DNA from: Lichenibacterium dinghuense
Lineage (GTDB): Bacteria > Pseudomonadota > Alphaproteobacteria > Rhizobiales > Beijerinckiaceae
Direction: 5' to 3'
NCBI RefSeq assembly: GCF_021730615.1
Contig: NZ_JAJLMN010000001.1
Coordinates: 4,289,501-4,353,500 of the forward strand
Length of the DNA stretch: 64,000 nt
Positions 27,621 through 35,597 of this stretch are shown here, in pieces (positions within the stretch are counted from its first letter, which is position 1; each line of letters opens with the position of its first letter). A program made the position numbers and the translations under genes. The notes below the pieces were generated by a model that made no database searches, was not told where the DNA came from, and worked only from the letters and a program-made list of their open reading frames with translations.

Positions 27621-28898
27621 TCAGCCCTGGTCCGCCGGGGGCAGCGCCGGGCCGCGCGTCGTGTCGAGGCCCTCGACCTTCGGCAGCGCCACGGGCTGGC
27701 CCGTCGCGGCCGAGCGGTAGATCGCCTCCATGATGCGCTGGTCCGCCAGGCCCTCCTCGCCGGGCGTGCGCGGGCGCCGGCCGGTGGCGACGCACTCCGC
27801 CATGTGGTCGAGCTCCAGCGCGAACTGATCCTTCGCCGCGATGCGGCGGTCGACCACCGCCTCGGCGTCGCCGTCCCGGTGCGCGATCTGCAGCCTCTGC
27901 CCCGTGTACGCGAAGGCGTTGGCGAAATCGATCGCGGCTGCCGGCATGCCCATCCCGAGCCTCCGGTTCTCGTGGAGGCCGTAGGAGGCCGCGCAGTTCG
28001 CCACGAGCCCGCTCGGGAACCGCAGCGTGAAGGTGACCTGCTCCTCGACCTCCCTGAAGCGCGGGTCGCCCGGCGTCGAATGGGTGTGGGCGTAGACCTC
28101 GGTCGGCTCCTCGCCGCTGAGGAAGCGCGCGCCGTTGAGGCAGTAGAGCCCGATGTCGGGCAGGGCGCCGCCGCCGGCCAGCGCCTTCACGAAGCGCCAC
28201 TGCGTCGGCGCCGCCATGTTCTGTGTGTTGACGGCGTCGTAGAGCAGGGCCGCGCCGTAGCGCCCGCCGCGCACCATGTCCTGCAGGGCGCGGTTGTTGG
28301 GCTCGTACTGGCAGCGGTAGGCGATCATCAGGTGCCGCCTCGCCGTCGCGCAGGCGTCGATCATCGCTTGGCAGTCGGCGGAGCTCGTCGCCATGGGCTT
28401 CTCGCAGAGCACGTGCTTGCCGGCGGCCGCGGCCGCGAGCGTCGCTTCCCGGTGCAGCGCGTTGGGCGTCACGATGTAGACGGCCTGGATGGCCGGATCG
28501 GCCTTGATCCGGTCCCAGTCGCCGTAGCCGTAGACCGCGTCCGGCGCGACGCCGTGCTGGCGCGCGAGGAGCCTCGCCTTGTCGGGCGTGCCCGAGATCA
28601 GCGCGACGAGCTTGGCGCGCTTCGACCGGCCGAAGGCCGGCAGGATCTCCTCCGTGGCGAGCCGGCCGAGCCCCAGCACCGCGAAGCCGACCCGCTCGGA
28701 CGGGGGCAGGGGCGCGGGCGGCGGCGGCGTCGGGCGCTCGGTCGGCGCCGTCCAGGTCGGGAAGTCCAGCTTGCCGCCCGCGACCGTGCCGGTGTCGACG
28801 GCGGGTTCGGCGGCCCGGGCCGCGGCCGTGCCGCCGAGCGCCGCCCCGGCGGCCGCGGCAGCGAGCTTCAGCATCTGGCGGCGGTCGGGTTCGGACAT
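27621..28898 (-). CDS. Exported Gfo/Idh/MocA family oxidoreductase (GFOR-like)
   Basis: This 425-residue protein has a twin-arginine-like signal (DRRQMLKLAAAAAGAALGG, residues ~5-23), then a proline-rich linker (~45-65). The Rossmann domain starts with FAVLGLGRLATEEIL. The family's CEKPMA motif (catalytic-site lysine) follows, and the C-terminal beta-sheet domain includes GLYCLNGARFL. The layout matches glucose-fructose oxidoreductases, which fold with tightly held NADP before Tat export. Whether glucose and fructose are the substrates here is not known. It is convergent with recJ (10 nt between stops) and precedes the tRNA-Glu region on the opposite strand. Confidence 0.85.
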   Translation of the reverse strand: MSEPDRRQMLKLAAAAAGAALGGTAAARAAEPAVDTGTVAGGKLDFPTWTAPTERPTPPPPAPLPPSERVGFAVLGLGRLATEEILPAFGRSKRAKLVALISGTPDKARLLARQHGVAPDAVYGYGDWDRIKADPAIQAVYIVTPNALHREATLAAAAAGKHVLCEKPMATSSADCQAMIDACATARRHLMIAYRCQYEPNNRALQDMVRGGRYGAALLYDAVNTQNMAAPTQWRFVKALAGGGALPDIGLYCLNGARFLSGEEPTEVYAHTHSTPGDPRFREVEEQVTFTLRFPSGLVANCAASYGLHENRRLGMGMPAAAIDFANAFAYTGQRLQIAHRDGDAEAVVDRRIAAKDQFALELDHMAECVATGRRPRTPGEEGLADQRIMEAIYRSAATGQPVALPKVEGLDTTRGPALPPADQG

Positions 28899-29071
28899 GG
28901 GTGCGCTCCGGCTGGGGGACGATGCGCCGTCAACGTCCGGCTGCCTGAGCCTGGTCCACGGCCGGGGCGACGCGTCGCGAGGCCTGTGCGCGAGGCCGCG
29001 CCCGCGCTTGCCAGACCGGCCCGGCTCGGCCTATAAGCGCTCCACGGTCGAGGCATCGCCTTCCACCGTCC

Positions 29072-29147
29072 GCGCCCATCGTCTAGCGGTCTAGGACGTC
29101 GCCCTTTCACGGCGAAAACAGGGGTTCGATTCCCCTTGGGCGCGCCA
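29072..29147 (+). tRNA. tRNA-Glu (anticodon TTC)
   Basis: The 76-nt cloverleaf has acceptor arms GCGCCCA and TGGGCGC that pair fully. The D arm region is CGTCTAGCGGTCTAGGACG-like. The anticodon arm is TCGCC-CTTTCAC-GGCGA with anticodon TTC, and the T arm GGGGTTCGATTCCCC is perfect. Discriminator G and CCA are encoded (29144-29147). A GC hairpin (AGGCCGG/CCGGCCT, 29185-29201) lies 37 nt downstream and might end the transcript. Confidence 0.97.
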
Positions 29148-29403
29148 GAGGCACCCCCTGTAATCTTTCCCGTTCGAGCCTTGAAGGCCGGAGACCGGCC
29201 TGCGTCGCGACGGCTCGGCTGGCTGTACGCTGACCGGCAAAAGCCGACAGGCGGCTGTCGCCGGACTGGAAACCGAAGTCGGTCGATCCTGCGGCGATGC
29301 GGGGCGCGATGAAGCCGACATCGCGCTCGGCTTCCTCCCGTTCAGTTCAGACCCGCGCCGGGCATCGCCCGCCCGCGGGTCCGGTCGAGGTCGCCCTTTC
29401 GGC

Positions 29404-30174
29404 TCAGCTCATCCAGTTGCCGCCGTCGATGTTGTAGCACTGGGCCACGATGTAGTCGGCGTCCCGGCTGGCCAGGAAGGTCGCGAGGCCGCCGATCTCC
29501 TCGGGCCGGGCCATGCGGCCGAACGGCACCGAGGCGCCGACGGCGCGCTTCTTCTCGCCCGGCTGGAGGTTCTCGTAGCGGGCGAACATGGAATCCACGT
29601 GGTCCCAGTGCTCGTTGTCGACCACGCCGGGCGCGATGGCGTTGACGTTGATGCCGTGCTTGATGAGGTCGAGGCCGGCGCTCTGGGTCAGCGAGATCAC
29701 CGCGGCCTTGGACGAGCAGTAGACGCCCACCAGCGCCTCGCCGCGGCGGCCGGCCTGGGACGCGAAGTTGATGATCTTGCCGCCCCGCCCCTGCGCGATC
29801 ATCTCGCGGGCGACGGCCTGCATCGTGAAGAGCAGGCCCTCGACGTTGACGGCGTAGACCTTGCGGTAGCTTTCCCGCGTGATATCGACGATGGGGGCGA
29901 GGTCGAAGAGGCCGGCGTTGTTCACGAGGATGTCGATGCCGCCGTATTCGGCGACCACGCGCGCCACCAGGGCGTCGATCGACTCCTGGTGCGTGACGTC
30001 GAACGCGAGCCCGAGCGCGCCCTGACCCAGCGCGGCCGCGGCCTCCTCGGCGCCGGCCCGGTTGAGGTCGGCGACCACGACCCTGGCGCCCTCCGCGTGG
30101 TAGCGCTCCGCGATGGCGCGGCCGATGCCGCGCGCCGCGCCCGTGACGATGGCGACCTTGCCGTCGAGCTGCAT
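29404..30174 (-). CDS. Polyol (galactitol/sorbitol-type) 2-dehydrogenase, SDR family
   Basis: This classical short-chain dehydrogenase (256 residues) starts with the cofactor loop VTGAARGIGRAIA (~10-22). Asp at the end of strand 2 (VVVADLN) predicts NAD preference. It has the NNAG motif, the catalytic Ser in NFASQAGRR and YCSSK for YxxxK. The sequence strongly resembles SmoS/PolS sorbitol and galactitol 2-dehydrogenases, which turn a hexitol into a ketose. AAAGGAGA precedes the ATG at 30174. It is the last gene of a three-gene operon with the GatZ-like protein and the PfkB kinase, which supports a tagatose- or fructose-forming role. Confidence 0.88.
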   Translation of the reverse strand: MQLDGKVAIVTGAARGIGRAIAERYHAEGARVVVADLNRAGAEEAAAALGQGALGLAFDVTHQESIDALVARVVAEYGGIDILVNNAGLFDLAPIVDITRESYRKVYAVNVEGLLFTMQAVAREMIAQGRGGKIINFASQAGRRGEALVGVYCSSKAAVISLTQSAGLDLIKHGINVNAIAPGVVDNEHWDHVDSMFARYENLQPGEKKRAVGASVPFGRMARPEEIGGLATFLASRDADYIVAQCYNIDGGNWMS

Positions 30175-30205
30175 GCGTCTTCTCCTTTGGGTTCGTCCGG
30201 AAGCG

Positions 30206-31486
30206 TCAGGCCGAGCAGGCCGCGCTGTAGGGCTGCAGGGCCAGGCGGATCGCGGCGATCACGAGGTCGCGCGCCCGCGGCCGGACGGCCCCGTCTCGCA
30301 CGCCGTCGTAGAGCCGGGGCAGGTACTGGCCGATCAGCGTTTCGGGGATGGCCCGGTCGCCGAGCCGGGCCATGAGCGCGTCGACGGCGGCGCGGGCCTC
30401 GGGATGCGGCCAGTAGTAGCGGATGCGGTCGCTGTACGAGAAGTGGCGCTGGGCGGCCAGCGCCGCGCCCTGGCCGCCGTAGTAGCGCTGCCAGTGTCCC
30501 GGCTCCGCCACCATCAGCCGCTCCATCGCGGCGCGCAGGCCCTCGTCCTCCCCCGCCGGGGCCAGGACCTCGGCGACGTGGTCAAGGCCGTAGAGCGCCT
30601 CGCGCATGGCGAAGGTGAGCCCCGGCCCGACCTTCAAGATGGCGAAGCCGTCGTCGACGAGGGCGCGCAGCGCCGCGGCGGGCTGGTAGTCCGTGGAATG
30701 CGCCTCGAACACGAACTGGGGCATGCGCTCCAGCGTCGCCGCGAGGGCGCGCGCGGCGGCCGGATCGTAGGGGATGACGTCGGCGTCGGCGAACTCGACG
30801 CCGGGCTGCACCACGACGCCGACCGCGCGCGCGAAGGCGTCGTCGAGCCCCGCCGCCGCGAAGGACTGCCGGTGCACCTCCACGGTGGCGAGCGCCGCCT
30901 CGGGGCGCGTCACCTCGAGGTGGTCGAGCGCGTGCGTGGCGCCGCCGGGCACCGGCACCTCGGTGCCGATCACGTAGACGGGCGGCGGCCGGCCGGCGTC
31001 CCGCGCGGCGCGCTCGGCCGCGCCGGCGAGGCGGGCCGCGCGGGACGCCGTCACGGCGTCGGCGAGGGCCGGCGCCTCGCCGCGGCACCCCATCGAGGTG
31101 TCGAGGTGCAGCTTGGAGAAGCCCGCGGCCGCGTAGGCGGCGATCATCGCCTCCGCGCGGGCCATGGCGTCCTCGGCCGGCAGCGCGCGCCAGGGGTTGG
31201 GGCCGAGGTGGTCGCCGCCGAGCACGAGGTTCGCCGGATCGAAGCCGACCCTGTCCGCGATGGCCTCGACGAAGGCCCGGAAGTCCTCGGGCGTCATGCC
31301 CGTGTAGCCGCCGTCCTGGTTCACCTGGTTGCAGGTGGCCTCGATCAGCGCGGGAGCGCCGTCGTGGCGCGCCTGGAGCAGGGCCGCCTCGACCGCGAGC
31401 GGGTGGGCGGTGCAGATCGAGGCGATGCCGACGCGCGTGCCGGCGCGGCGGAGCCGGGCGATGTCGGCGAGGTCGAAGGTGGTCAT
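30206..31486 (-). CDS. GatZ/KbaZ-like protein, probable tagatose-6-phosphate 4-epimerase
   Basis: The 426-residue protein has the conserved blocks of the GatZ/KbaZ family: EATCNQVNQDGGYTGMTP, LGGDHLGPNPW and LHLDTSMGC. Family members were first described as the non-catalytic subunit of tagatose-bisphosphate aldolase, but no GatY/KbaY catalytic partner is encoded here. Stand-alone homologues beside a tagatose kinase in Agrobacterium are known as D-tagatose-6-phosphate 4-epimerases giving fructose-6-phosphate. The neighbouring kinase and dehydrogenase make that role the better fit, by inference. The ATG at 31486, 5 nt after the kinase stop, is preferred to a TTG three codons upstream. Confidence 0.85.
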   Translation of the reverse strand: MTTFDLADIARLRRAGTRVGIASICTAHPLAVEAALLQARHDGAPALIEATCNQVNQDGGYTGMTPEDFRAFVEAIADRVGFDPANLVLGGDHLGPNPWRALPAEDAMARAEAMIAAYAAAGFSKLHLDTSMGCRGEAPALADAVTASRAARLAGAAERAARDAGRPPPVYVIGTEVPVPGGATHALDHLEVTRPEAALATVEVHRQSFAAAGLDDAFARAVGVVVQPGVEFADADVIPYDPAAARALAATLERMPQFVFEAHSTDYQPAAALRALVDDGFAILKVGPGLTFAMREALYGLDHVAEVLAPAGEDEGLRAAMERLMVAEPGHWQRYYGGQGAALAAQRHFSYSDRIRYYWPHPEARAAVDALMARLGDRAIPETLIGQYLPRLYDGVRDGAVRPRARDLVIAAIRLALQPYSAACSA

Positions 31487-31491
31487 GAGGC

Positions 31492-32433
31492 TCAAACCCT
31501 GGCTGCGGCAAGAAAGGCGTCGAGTTCGGCGAAGGTGGAGGCGCCCTCCATGGGGCCGCGCCGCGTCACCGCGCGGGCGCCGGCCGCGGCCGCGTAGCGC
31601 AGCGCCTCGGCGGGGGGCATGCCGCGCAGCCAGCAGGTCACGAAGGCGCCGCCGAAGCAGTCGCCCGCCCCCGTCGGGTCGACCTCCTCCACCGCGAAGG
31701 CGGGTTGCGCGATCCGGCCGGAGGCGTCGTGGAACTCGGCCCCGGCGGCGCCGCGCTTGACCACCACGGCCCCGACGCCGCGCGCCAGGATCTCGCCCAC
31801 GGCCGCCTCCTCGGTGTCGACTTCCGTGAGGAGCGTGAGTTCCGGGCCGCTCGGCAGGAACAGGTCGCAGCGGTCGAGGAGGCCGGACAGCGCGGCCCGC
31901 ATGCCGGGCGCCGCGAGCAGTTCCCGCCGCGCGTTGGGATCGAACGAGACCGTGCCGCCCCTGGCCTTGACGGTGGCGACGGCCTCCTCGGTCGCGGCGA
32001 CGACGGCCGGCGAGAACAGCGACGAGCCCATGACATGGACGTGGTCGGCCGAGGCGACCAGGGCGCGGGCCGCGGCGTCGAGCGCGATGCCGGCGTTGGC
32101 GCTGCGGCGGATGTTGAACACGAAGTCACGGTCGCCGTCCGGACGGTAGCGCACGAAGGCGCTGCCCGTGGCGGCCTCGGGGTCGACCGAGACGGCCGAC
32201 ACGTCGACGCCGTCGGCCGCGAGGCGGCGGAGGTTCAAGCGGCCGAAGTCGTCGTCGCCGACGCGGCCCACCATGCCGCAGGGCTGCCCCAGGCGCCCGC
32301 ACTGGTCGATGAAGATGGCCGGGGCGCCGGACGGGAACGGGCCGACGAGCGACAGCGGTTCGAGGAAGCCGTCCCCTCGCTCGGTCGCCATGACCTCGAC
32401 GACGATCTCCCCGATGGTGACGATCCTGCGCAT
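31492..32433 (-). CDS. PfkB family sugar kinase, probable tagatose/fructose kinase
   Basis: This 313-residue ribokinase-fold protein has the N-terminal GG-type substrate region (GEIVVEVMAT, CGMVGRVGDDDFGR) and the C-terminal PfkB signature with anion hole and catalytic base (DPTGAGDCFGGAF, residues ~257-269). Substrate is not readable from the motifs. Its position with a GatZ-like protein and a polyol dehydrogenase argues for D-tagatose or D-fructose as substrate. It is the first gene of the operon. AGGGAGGG lies just upstream of the ATG at 32433. Transcription is probably controlled by the divergent LacI protein through the palindrome at 32539. Confidence 0.88.
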   Translation of the reverse strand: MRRIVTIGEIVVEVMATERGDGFLEPLSLVGPFPSGAPAIFIDQCGRLGQPCGMVGRVGDDDFGRLNLRRLAADGVDVSAVSVDPEAATGSAFVRYRPDGDRDFVFNIRRSANAGIALDAAARALVASADHVHVMGSSLFSPAVVAATEEAVATVKARGGTVSFDPNARRELLAAPGMRAALSGLLDRCDLFLPSGPELTLLTEVDTEEAAVGEILARGVGAVVVKRGAAGAEFHDASGRIAQPAFAVEEVDPTGAGDCFGGAFVTCWLRGMPPAEALRYAAAAGARAVTRRGPMEGASTFAELDAFLAAARV

Positions 32434-32538
32434 GGTCGACGCCGCCCTCCCTGTCCCACCCCGGTCCGGGCCGCGCGCCGCGGCCGCCCCGTTTGCCGGA
32501 GTCGCTACGCCGATCGCTTGCCCACATCAACAGAAAAC

Positions 32539-32552
32539 TTTACGAACGTAAA
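32539..32552. promoter_or_regulatory. Candidate LacI-family operator
   Basis: TTTACGAACGTAAA is an inverted repeat of TTTACG and CGTAAA around two central bases, flanked by A-rich sequence. It lies in the 202-nt gap between the divergent kinase operon and the LacI-type gene, about 85-120 nt from each start. LacI-family operators commonly have such an even, near-symmetric form. Binding by the adjacent regulator is inferred. Confidence 0.65.
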
Positions 32553-32635
32553 AAACGGGCCGTCGCGGCCCACGAGGCGGGCATGCCGGCGTCGTATCCT
32601 CGTCGAACGACGGGGGCGGCGAGCGAGGGCGCAGG

Positions 32636-33679
32636 ATGGACGATCACGCGGACGGCGGGCCGTCGCCCCCCCGGCGCCACTGGACCATGGAAGAGTTCGC
32701 CGAGGCCGCGGGCGTCTCGCGGCCGACCGTGTCCAAATATTTCAACGATCCCGACAGCGTCCGTCCGGCGAGCCGCCAGCGGATCCGCGACGCCATGCGG
32801 GAGTTCGGCTACCAGCCCAACCTGTTCGCCGTGAACTTCAACCGCCGCTCGACGAAGACGATCGGCATCGTCGTGCCGTCGCTGACGGACCCGTTCTACG
32901 CCGAGGTCGTGCGCTGGGTCGAACTCGGCGCCCTCGGCGCGGGCTACTGGTCGATCGTGCTGAGCTCGCACGCGGACCCCGCGCTGGAGGTGCGGGCCCT
33001 CCAGGTGCTGGACTCGATCAAGGTCGCCGGCGTGCTGATCGCCCCGCTCGGGAACGGGGCGCCGCCCCGCCACCGGGAAACGCGCGCCCCCACGGTGTAC
33101 CTCGACTCCCGCATGGACGGGGACGGCTGCTTCGTCGGCACCGACAACGCCCGGAGCTTCGAGCAGATGGTCGAATATCTGTGCCGCACCGGCGAGCCCC
33201 CGTGCTTCGTCGCGATGCCCGAGGTCAACCGGAACGCGCAGGAGAGGCGGGACGCCTTCACGGCGGCGATGGGGCGCCGCGGCCTCGCGCCGGTCGTGCT
33301 CGAACCCGCCCGGCACGGCTGGGCCTTCGAGGAGATCGGCCACGAGACCGCGACGCGCGCGATCGACGCGGGCGGCTTCCCGAGCCGGACGGTGCTCTGC
33401 GCCAACGACCGCCTCGCCTTCGGCGCCATGGCGGCCGCGACCGAGCGGGGGCTCAGGGTCGGTCGCGCCCCGGGCTGCGACCTGCGGCTGGCCGGCCACG
33501 ACGACCACCCGCTGAGCCGGTTCACCTGCCCGTCGCTGACCACCATGGCGCAGGACTACGCCGGCATCGCCAGGGCCGGCCTGTCGTCGCTCCTGGCCCA
33601 GGCGCTTCCGGGGACGGAGCGGCGGCCGGACCGCGTCCAGCTCCTCGACGCCAAGCTGATGATGCGGGACTCCGCCTGA
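32636..33679 (+). CDS. LacI family transcriptional regulator
   Basis: The 347-residue protein has a LacI-type helix-turn-helix at residues ~16-62 (MEEFAEAAGVSRPTVSKYFN, then the hinge helix). A periplasmic-binding-protein-like effector domain follows, opening with KTIGIVVPSLTDPFYAEVV. The second motif of the hinge region is less canonical than in LacI itself (QPNLFAVNFNRR). It is divergent from the kinase-GatZ-dehydrogenase operon and likely represses it until a sugar or polyol inducer binds. An ATG at 32684 (MEEFAE) is a possible shorter start. Confidence 0.9.
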   Translation: MDDHADGGPSPPRRHWTMEEFAEAAGVSRPTVSKYFNDPDSVRPASRQRIRDAMREFGYQPNLFAVNFNRRSTKTIGIVVPSLTDPFYAEVVRWVELGALGAGYWSIVLSSHADPALEVRALQVLDSIKVAGVLIAPLGNGAPPRHRETRAPTVYLDSRMDGDGCFVGTDNARSFEQMVEYLCRTGEPPCFVAMPEVNRNAQERRDAFTAAMGRRGLAPVVLEPARHGWAFEEIGHETATRAIDAGGFPSRTVLCANDRLAFGAMAAATERGLRVGRAPGCDLRLAGHDDHPLSRFTCPSLTTMAQDYAGIARAGLSSLLAQALPGTERRPDRVQLLDAKLMMRDSA

Positions 33680-33705
33680 GGGCGACGACGGCCCCCGCGG
33701 GCCGG

Positions 33706-34896
33706 CTACCCGCGGGCCACGTCCGCGACCAGGGCCGACACGGCGTCGATCGCCCGATCCTCCAGCCCGGCCCACAGCGGCAGGCGCACGAGGCGCGCGC
33801 TGAGGTCGTCCGTGACCGGAAGGGCGCCGTGCTGGCGGGCGAACCGGGTGCCCGCGGGCGCGCTGTGCAGGGGCACGTAGTGGAACACGGCCCCGATCCC
33901 GGCCGCCTTGGTGCGTCGCAGCAGCTCGGTGCGCCTCTCCATGGTGGGCATCAGCACGTAGTAGATGTGCGCGTTGTGGGCGCAGATCTGCGGCACGCTC
34001 GGGCGCGCCAGAAGCCCCTCGCGCTCCAGCGGCGCCATGGCGCGGTGGTAGCGGTCCCAGGCGCGGTGGCGGGCGCGCTGGATCTCCTCGACCTTCTCGA
34101 ACTGCGCCAGCAGGAACGCGGCGTTGAGCTCGCTCGGGAGGTAGGATGAGCCGACGTCGACCCAGGTGTACTTGTCGACGCGGCCCTGCAGGAACTTGGT
34201 CCGGTTGGTGCCCTTCTCCCGCAGGATGTGGGCGCGGTCGATGAAGCGCGCGTCGTTGACCAGCAGCGCCCCCCCTTCGCCGGCGATCAGGTTCTTGGTC
34301 TCGTGGAAGCTCACCGCCCCGAGGTGGCCGATCGAGCCCAGCGGCCGGTCGCCGTAGCGGGCCGCGACGCCCTGGGCGGCGTCCTCCAGCACGAACAGGC
34401 CGTGGCGGTCGGCGATGGCCATGATCTCGTCCATGGCGGCCGACACGCCCGCGTAGTGGACCACGAAGATCGCGCGCGTGCGCTCCGTGACGGCGGCCTC
34501 GATCAGGCGCTCGTCGATGTTGAGCGTGTCGGGTCTGATGTCGACGAAGACCGGAACGGCGCCGCGCAGCACGGCCGCGTTGGCGGTCGACACGAAGGTG
34601 AAGGAGGGCATGATGACCTCGTCGCCGGGGGCGAGGTCGAACAGCATGGCGGCCATCTCCATGGCGGCCGTGCAGGAATGGGTCAGCAGGGCCTGCCGGG
34701 CGCCCGTCTCGCGCTCCAGCCAGGCGTTGCAGCGCTTGGTGAAGGGCCCGTCCCCGCTGAGGTGCCGGTTGCCGACCGCTTCCGCCAGATAGGCGAGCTC
34801 GTTGCCGGCCGGCTGCGGGACGTTGAACGGGACCGGGGTGGCGCCGGCCGGGTCGGGGACCGCGGGGGGCAGGCTCTGGCTGTCGCTCGGTGGCAC
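33706..34896 (-). CDS. DegT/DnrJ/EryC1 family sugar aminotransferase (WecE-like)
   Basis: The 396-residue PLP-dependent enzyme has the layout of sugar aminotransferases acting on dTDP-4-keto-6-deoxyhexoses. Residues include SGDGPFTKRCNAWLE, GDEVIMPSFTFVSTANA, the PLP-stacking VLEDAAQGV and the Schiff-base lysine K201 in SFHETKNLIAGEGG. The closest type by eye is WecE/RffA (dTDP-4-amino-4,6-dideoxygalactose transaminase). No other nucleotide-sugar or polysaccharide gene lies next to it. The start is a GTG at 34896 with no clear ribosome binding site, so the first ~20 residues are uncertain. Confidence 0.9.
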   Translation of the reverse strand: MPPSDSQSLPPAVPDPAGATPVPFNVPQPAGNELAYLAEAVGNRHLSGDGPFTKRCNAWLERETGARQALLTHSCTAAMEMAAMLFDLAPGDEVIMPSFTFVSTANAAVLRGAVPVFVDIRPDTLNIDERLIEAAVTERTRAIFVVHYAGVSAAMDEIMAIADRHGLFVLEDAAQGVAARYGDRPLGSIGHLGAVSFHETKNLIAGEGGALLVNDARFIDRAHILREKGTNRTKFLQGRVDKYTWVDVGSSYLPSELNAAFLLAQFEKVEEIQRARHRAWDRYHRAMAPLEREGLLARPSVPQICAHNAHIYYVLMPTMERRTELLRRTKAAGIGAVFHYVPLHSAPAGTRFARQHGALPVTDDLSARLVRLPLWAGLEDRAIDAVSALVADVARG

Positions 34897-35088
34897 GGTG
34901 ATGGCACGTTCCCGCGGGGAGGAGGGGGCGGGCCTTCTTTAACCGCGATCGCGCGCCGCGGCCACCCGGGCGACCGGACCGGGACTCGACGACAGCTCAG
35001 TTCAAGGCTACATCGGACGAATCGACGACGAGCTGCATCGACTCCGGATCTGCGACATTTTCGCAGACGCCGCGGGCCCGCGCCTGAA

Positions 35089-35103
35089 TTAACTCTTTGT
35101 TAA
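35089..35103. promoter_or_regulatory. CtrA-type box upstream of response regulator
   Basis: TTAACTCTTTGTTAA is an exact TTAA-N7-TTAA, the core of the CtrA binding site of alphaproteobacteria, here followed by CC. A further TTAAC half-site lies at 35113-35117. The box is 54-68 nt upstream of the response regulator start. TTAA is rare in this GC-rich sequence, so three close copies are unlikely by chance. Confidence 0.6.
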
Positions 35104-35156
35104 CCACCTTCGTTAACTCTGGTGAAACTGAGGCGTAGCGTTCCGACGAGGCAACC

Positions 35157-35522
35157 ATGCAGCGCAGCACGATCCTGATCGTCGAGGACGACCCTCTGCT
35201 GCGCGCCGACACGGTGACGACGCTGGAGGAAGCCGGACTGCTCGTCATCGACCGGGCCGACGCCGACGAGGCGCTGGGCTTCCTGCTGGAGAACGGCACC
35301 GACGTCGCCGCCGTCTTCACCGACATCAACATGCCCGGCCACTCGGACGGCGTCCACCTCGCCGAGATGATCTCCCGCCACTGGCCCCACATCGGCGTCG
35401 TGGTCACCTCCGGCGTCGCCCGGCCCGTGCGGGACCTGCCGGCCCGGGTGAACTTCATCCCCAAGCCGTGGCGCCTGGAGCAGGTCGTCGCCGCCCTGCA
35501 GGACTTCGTCGAGGCGGCGTGA
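35157..35522 (+). CDS. Single-domain response regulator
   Basis: The 121-residue protein is one receiver domain with no output domain. Acidic pocket residues are D11 and D12 in IVEDD, the phospho-acceptor is D56 in FTDINMPG, the switch Thr/Ser is T84 in VVTSG, and the lysine is K103 in FIPKPW. All phosphorylation residues are present. Such proteins work as phosphate shuttles or bind protein partners. No kinase gene is adjacent. The exact CtrA-type box upstream suggests cell-cycle control. The W in 'KPW' is typical of the Hyphomicrobiales receiver group with unknown partners. Confidence 0.92.
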   Translation: MQRSTILIVEDDPLLRADTVTTLEEAGLLVIDRADADEALGFLLENGTDVAAVFTDINMPGHSDGVHLAEMISRHWPHIGVVVTSGVARPVRDLPARVNFIPKPWRLEQVVAALQDFVEAA

Positions 35523-35597
35523 CGGCCGCCCCGGCCATGCCCGCGCTATACAGGAGCGCGGCCCTCGATTAGACCTCGCGCGTTTCTCGTGGAGCGC

